Source of the DNA: GCA-002282575 sp964646525
GTDB taxonomy: Bacteria; Pseudomonadota; Gammaproteobacteria; Thiomicrospirales; Thiomicrospiraceae
Direction: 5' to 3'
NCBI GenBank assembly: GCA_964646525.1
Contig: CAZYER010000054.1
Span: 1-8,339 of the forward strand
Length of the DNA stretch: 8,339 nt
In this document: one piece after another, positions 6,102 to 8,339 of the stretch
How the letters are laid out: each line of letters starts with the position of its first letter
How positions within the stretch are numbered: the stretch's first letter is position 1
Position numbers and translations under genes: made by a program
Notes under the pieces: model-generated
Told to the model about the DNA's origin: nothing
What the model saw: the letters and a program-made list of their open reading frames with translations, nothing else
The model's database searches: none

Positions 6102-6936
6102 ATGTTTGGATGAATTGACCAAGAGTAATGCGGTCATTATTACCATAATCTCGGTGGGTGGCAATGGCATTAAAGCCAGCCGACTGCATCAGTTGTCTGA
6201 CTGCCACCCCTTGATCGTAGCCATGTTCGAGTAATAACCAGCCGTCTGGATTTAAGTGCTTAGGCGCTTGTTGCACCAATAAGCGAATATCGTCTAAGCC
6301 ATCGAGACCACTGGTGAGTGCGCTGATGGGTTCATGGGGTAGACTCGTTTGCTGTAAATGGGGGTCGTTGTGTGCGATGTAGGGCGGATTACTGACAATT
6401 AAATCGAAACGTTGATGCGCTAAGGTGCTAAACCAATCGCTGTGCACAAAACGAATACCGGGTAAGCGCAGTGCGCAGGCATTGTCTTGCGCTACCGTTA
6501 AAGCCGCTTGGCTGGCATCGAGCGCTGTGACCTGCGCAATGGGGCGATGATGGGCAATGGCAATGGCAATGGCTCCGCTACCGGTTCCCATATCACATAC
6601 TGTCCAAGGTGCACGCTCAGGGATAAGTTCTAAGGCGGCATCGACCAGTAGCTCTGTATCTTGGCGTGGAATGAGGGTGTCAGGTGTGACGGATAGCTTC
6701 AGTCCGTAAAATTCCGTATCACCTAGAATGTAGGCAAGGGGTTCGCCTTGCGAGCGTCGCTCTGCCCATGCATTGAGTTGTATTTGTTGTGCTGAGTTAA
6801 CTTCTGTTTCGGGATAGGTACGTAATTGAGTACGTGTTAACCCCGTGGCACGACAGAGCATGAGTTCAGCTTCTTGGGTTGCTTCTTCCGGTGGGAGTTG
6901 TTGGCGTAGCCAAACTAGGGTTTGTGATAGGGTCAT
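6100..6936 (-). CDS. prmC: Peptide chain release factor N5-glutamine methyltransferase PrmC (HemK)
   Basis: This 278-residue cytosolic enzyme methylates the glutamine of the GGQ motif in release factors RF1 and RF2 using S-adenosylmethionine, which is needed for efficient translation termination. The N-terminal helical domain that docks the release factor covers about 1-75 and includes ERRSQGEPLAYILG (59-72). The linker motif LIPRQDTE (88-95) stands for the usual LIPRPETE. SAM motif I is DMGTGSGAIAIA (115-126) and the catalytic NPPY is at 183-186. Length matches the family (about 276-280). The start at 6936 is chosen because homology begins there and its ATG overlaps the stop of the toxin gene (ATGA). 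No Shine-Dalgarno sequence precedes it, so its translation probably depends on coupling from the toxin gene. The prfA gene that often precedes prmC is not in that place here. Confidence 0.94.
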   Translation of the reverse strand: MTLSQTLVWLRQQLPPEEATQEAELMLCRATGLTRTQLRTYPETEVNSAQQIQLNAWAERRSQGEPLAYILGDTEFYGLKLSVTPDTLIPRQDTELLVDAALELIPERAPWTVCDMGTGSGAIAIAIAHHRPIAQVTALDASQAALTVAQDNACALRLPGIRFVHSDWFSTLAHQRFDLIVSNPPYIAHNDPHLQQTSLPHEPISALTSGLDGLDDIRLLVQQAPKHLNPDGWLLLEHGYDQGVAVRQLMQSAGFNAIATHRDYGNNDRITLGQFIQT

Positions 6937-7325
6937 GAGCGAATAGCGTGAATGGTTAAAGTTGGTGTACTTAAAGCTAACCAAGCCTTGTCAGCGGTTA
7001 AAATTTCGAGTTGATGATGAATGGCCGTAGCGAGGCAACTTCGATCACCTAATGACAAACCATATTGACGGGTTGTGTAGCGCAAAACACCTGCTGTGTG
7101 AGCAATGTTTTCTGTGTAGGGCAATATGGTTAAATTAAGTTGTTGTGCGAGTTGTTGAAGCAACTGACTATCGGCACCATTTTCACAAAGTTTGCTAACC
7201 ACTTCTGCCCAATTAACAGCCGATATGAATTGCGAATCATTATTTATAATGGTTTTTAAGGGTAGGTTAGTGGGTTCGTTATTGAGTAAAGCAATAATGA
7301 CTGAAGCATCGAGTAAATATTTCAC
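6933..7325 (-). CDS. vapC: PIN-domain ribonuclease toxin (VapC-like)
   Basis: This 130-residue single-domain PIN protein is the predicted toxin of a type II toxin-antitoxin pair. Such proteins are Mg-dependent RNases, often acting on tRNA or rRNA. The four acidic residues of the PIN active site are visible: D6 (LLDASV), E41 (NWAEVV), D94 (LGDRSC) and D112 (TADKAW). Length is typical (125-140). All four are intact, so the enzyme is probably active. Translation starts at a GTG, 5 nt after the antitoxin stop and without a clear ribosome-binding site. This fits the usual pattern in which toxin synthesis depends on, and stays below, that of the antitoxin. Its stop codon overlaps the prmC start by 4 nt. 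The RNA target cannot be predicted from sequence. Confidence 0.9.
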   Translation of the reverse strand: MKYLLDASVIIALLNNEPTNLPLKTIINNDSQFISAVNWAEVVSKLCENGADSQLLQQLAQQLNLTILPYTENIAHTAGVLRYTTRQYGLSLGDRSCLATAIHHQLEILTADKAWLALSTPTLTIHAIRS

Positions 7326-7330
7326 AGGTG

Positions 7331-7564
7331 CTACTGCCAGTCTTTGTGTCTATTCTGGATAAACTCATCGACACTTGGCGTGTAGGCAGCTAAGGCTTCA
7401 CGCAGGGATTCGAAAGAGGGGTTTTGTTTGTCGCTCGGCGTTTGGCTTGCCCCTTTGCTCAGCCATAATTCAATTTGTTTAGCAATGCTACGGTGCTGAC
7501 GTTTAGCTTCTGCTTTAGCTAATTCATACAGGGTTTCGTCGATACGAACTGCGACGCTGGGCAT
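7331..7564 (-). CDS. Ribbon-helix-helix antitoxin (ParD-like/VapB-type)
   Basis: This 77-residue protein is the predicted antitoxin of the adjacent PIN toxin. The first part has the ribbon-helix-helix pattern of a DNA-binding dimer: a short strand (SVAVRIDE, 3-10), helix 1 (TLYELAKAEAKRQH, 11-24), and after RSIAKQ helix 2 (about 26-36, IELWLSKG). This most resembles ParD-like antitoxins (RIDE..YELAKAEA..RSI..QIE.W). The C-terminal half (about 45-77), rich in polar residues and ending EFIQNRHKDW, would be the flexible toxin-wrapping tail. The start at 7564 is set by a perfect AAGGAG 8 nt upstream. The frame continues another 24 codons upstream, but those run through the ribosome-binding site and promoter. 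It probably represses its own promoter, as is usual for this class. Confidence 0.85.
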   Translation of the reverse strand: MPSVAVRIDETLYELAKAEAKRQHRSIAKQIELWLSKGASQTPSDKQNPSFESLREALAAYTPSVDEFIQNRHKDWQ

Positions 7565-7572
7565 GGTGATAA

Positions 7573-7578
7573 CTCCTT
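7573..7578 (-). promoter_or_regulatory. Strong ribosome-binding site of the antitoxin gene
   Basis: AAGGAG on the minus strand, 8 nt before the ATG at 7564. It decides the antitoxin start and contrasts with the absence of such a site before the toxin GTG, which would favour antitoxin excess. Confidence 0.7.
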
Positions 7579-7594
7579 GTTGCATTTGTAGGCA

Positions 7595-7624
7595 AGTGTA
7601 GCATAAGGGTGAAGCTAGCGGCAA
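7595..7624 (-). promoter_or_regulatory. Candidate promoter of the toxin-antitoxin/prmC/moeB operon
   Basis: Reading the minus strand: TTGCCG (complement of 7619-7624), an 18-nt spacer, then TACACT (complement of 7595-7600). The -10 box is preceded by TGC, giving an extended TGn motif. Each hexamer matches the sigma-70 consensus at 4 of 6 positions. It lies directly after the terminator of the upstream porin gene and about 30 nt before the antitoxin start. No other promoter-like pair is seen ahead of the four genes, so prmC and moeB may depend on it. Confidence 0.4.
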
Positions 7625-7625
7625 T

Positions 7626-7652
7626 AAAAAAACCACCCGGTTAGGGGTGGTT
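7626..7652 (-). terminator. Rho-independent terminator of the FadL-family gene
   Basis: On the minus strand an 8-bp perfect GC-rich stem (AACCACCC paired with GGGTGGTT, at 7645-7652 and 7631-7638) has a 6-nt loop and is followed by a run of T residues (complement of 7626-7632). It lies 28 nt past the stop codon of the porin gene at 7681 and should end that transcript just before the toxin-antitoxin promoter. Confidence 0.85.
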
Positions 7653-7680
7653 CAAGCTCACGATCTGGAAGTAATACAAA

Positions 7681-8339
7681 TTAGAACTTGTATTTCGCTT
7701 GAATGGTATAAGCCATTTGTGAGTGTTTAGTAGTGTTGGTTGATGATGCACCAGGTGCCATGGTTTGAGTTAGAGCAGTTGTATCAACAGTGGTCGATAC
7801 TTCCGGTGCATACATAATCGCACCTTCTAATGTAACATTTTTGGTAATATCATAACCACCACCGACAGAAAAATGACTTTCGGTTGTTGCAGGGAAGAAA
7901 ATATTATTGAAGAAGTTTTTGGTTCCACCAACACCTGCTGCCATTAGTTCTGCCATGCTCATACCGGTTGGAGTTGCAGAAAACTTCTTAATCGGATTGT
8001 CTGCCTTGTTAAAGCCAGCGCCAACCCAGTAACCTTTGCCAGAGTATTTCAGACCCAGAGCAATGACGTTTTGGTCTTCCCAACCAAAGTCTTTGTAACC
8101 TTTAGCTTCACCCCAACGGATTTGTTTAAAATCTCCTGTTAACATGATATTACCCATGGTGTAGGCAGCACCTAATTTAACCTCTGCAGGTTGTTCAAGT
8201 GTATCTGAAAATGCACCAGCCAACGCACCACCATTTGCTTGCGTGAAAGGAGCTGAGGCGGTAGAAAGTTGATCTTTATATTTCATGAGACCTTTGCACG
8301 AGTAAGGCTTGATTTTTTGCGGAAAATTAGCTAAAGAAT
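7681..8339 (-). CDS. OmpP1/FadL-family outer-membrane transporter, C-terminal part (5' end outside window)
   Basis: About 218 codons are visible. The frame is open to the right edge, so the start and signal peptide lie outside. Full members are about 400-450 residues, so roughly the second half is seen. The family forms a 14-stranded beta-barrel for uptake of long-chain fatty acids or other hydrophobic compounds. Evidence: alternating amphipathic strands (EVKLGAAYTMG, IMLTGDFKQIRWG), the family-typical FGWEDQNVIALGLKY segment (about 8044-8088), GAGFNKADNPI (about 7990-8022), and a C-terminal strand ending in Phe (IQAKYKF), the usual outer-membrane assembly signal. A Thr/Ser/Ala-rich stretch near the end is probably an extracellular loop. 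An internal ATG at 8286 has an AAGG before it, but a start there would leave no signal peptide and only half a barrel. The substrate cannot be told from this part. Confidence 0.85.
   Translation of the reverse strand, partial: SLANFPQKIKPYSCKGLMKYKDQLSTASAPFTQANGGALAGAFSDTLEQPAEVKLGAAYTMGNIMLTGDFKQIRWGEAKGYKDFGWEDQNVIALGLKYSGKGYWVGAGFNKADNPIKKFSATPTGMSMAELMAAGVGGTKNFFNNIFFPATTESHFSVGGGYDITKNVTLEGAIMYAPEVSTTVDTTALTQTMAPGASSTNTTKHSQMAYTIQAKYKF

Noticed and set aside
6093..6170. A 26-residue N-terminal extension of moeB
   Set aside because: It would overlap the end of prmC. MoeB homology and a proper ribosome-binding site both point to the ATG at 6092.
6937..6984. A 16-residue N-terminal extension of prmC
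   Set aside because: PrmC proteins begin near MTLSQTL, and the ATGA overlap with the toxin stop gives a natural start at 6936.
7565..7636. A 24-residue N-terminal extension of the antitoxin
   Set aside because: It would translate the promoter, the ribosome-binding site and part of the upstream terminator. The AAGGAG site fixes the start at 7564.
8284..8286. ATG at 8286 (minus) as the true start of the porin gene
   Set aside because: The frame remains open to the window edge, and a product starting here would lack a signal peptide and half the barrel. A partial gene is the simpler reading, although AAGG precedes this ATG.

Overview
The window looks like chromosomal DNA of a flagellated, Gram-negative bacterium, most likely a gammaproteobacterium. 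The reasons are a flagellar stator pair, an outer-membrane FadL-type porin, a HAMP-PAS-GGDEF-EAL signalling enzyme, and a prmC-moeB gene pair, which is a familiar order in gammaproteobacteria (as in hemA-prfA-prmC-moeB). Base composition is moderate and even throughout. I cannot name the genus from the sequence alone.

Left half, plus strand (102-5303): a tightly spaced run of five genes. First is a secreted PhnD-like substrate-binding protein, followed 3 nt later by a membrane-bound GGDEF/EAL enzyme. No ABC permease or ATPase gene is present here, so the binding protein probably serves as a periplasmic ligand sensor for the c-di-GMP enzyme rather than for transport. A small HMA-fold metal-binding protein with a CGGC motif follows. 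A 20-codon reading frame overlaps its stop codon. After a gap of about 90 nt come motA and motB, which overlap by 4 nt and encode the flagellar stator. Together this could be a signal-to-motility module: ligand binding, change in c-di-GMP, effect on the motor. The link is inferred from gene order.

Right half, minus strand (5316-7564): read from right to left, a RHH-type antitoxin gene, a PIN-domain (VapC-like) toxin gene, prmC (release-factor glutamine methyltransferase) and moeB (molybdopterin synthase sulfurylase, or ThiF-like). The spacings of +5 nt, -4 nt and +7 nt indicate one transcription unit. A toxin-antitoxin pair therefore sits at the head of a translation and cofactor housekeeping operon, where prfA would often be found. 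The moeB and motB genes converge with only 12 nt between them.

Right edge, minus strand (7681 to beyond 8339): the C-terminal part of an OmpP1/FadL-family outer-membrane protein, closed by a clear rho-independent terminator at 7626-7652. The predicted promoter of the toxin-antitoxin operon lies immediately after that terminator.

No rRNA, tRNA, CRISPR array, insertion sequence or long repeat was seen. There is no gene-free stretch longer than about 120 bases.
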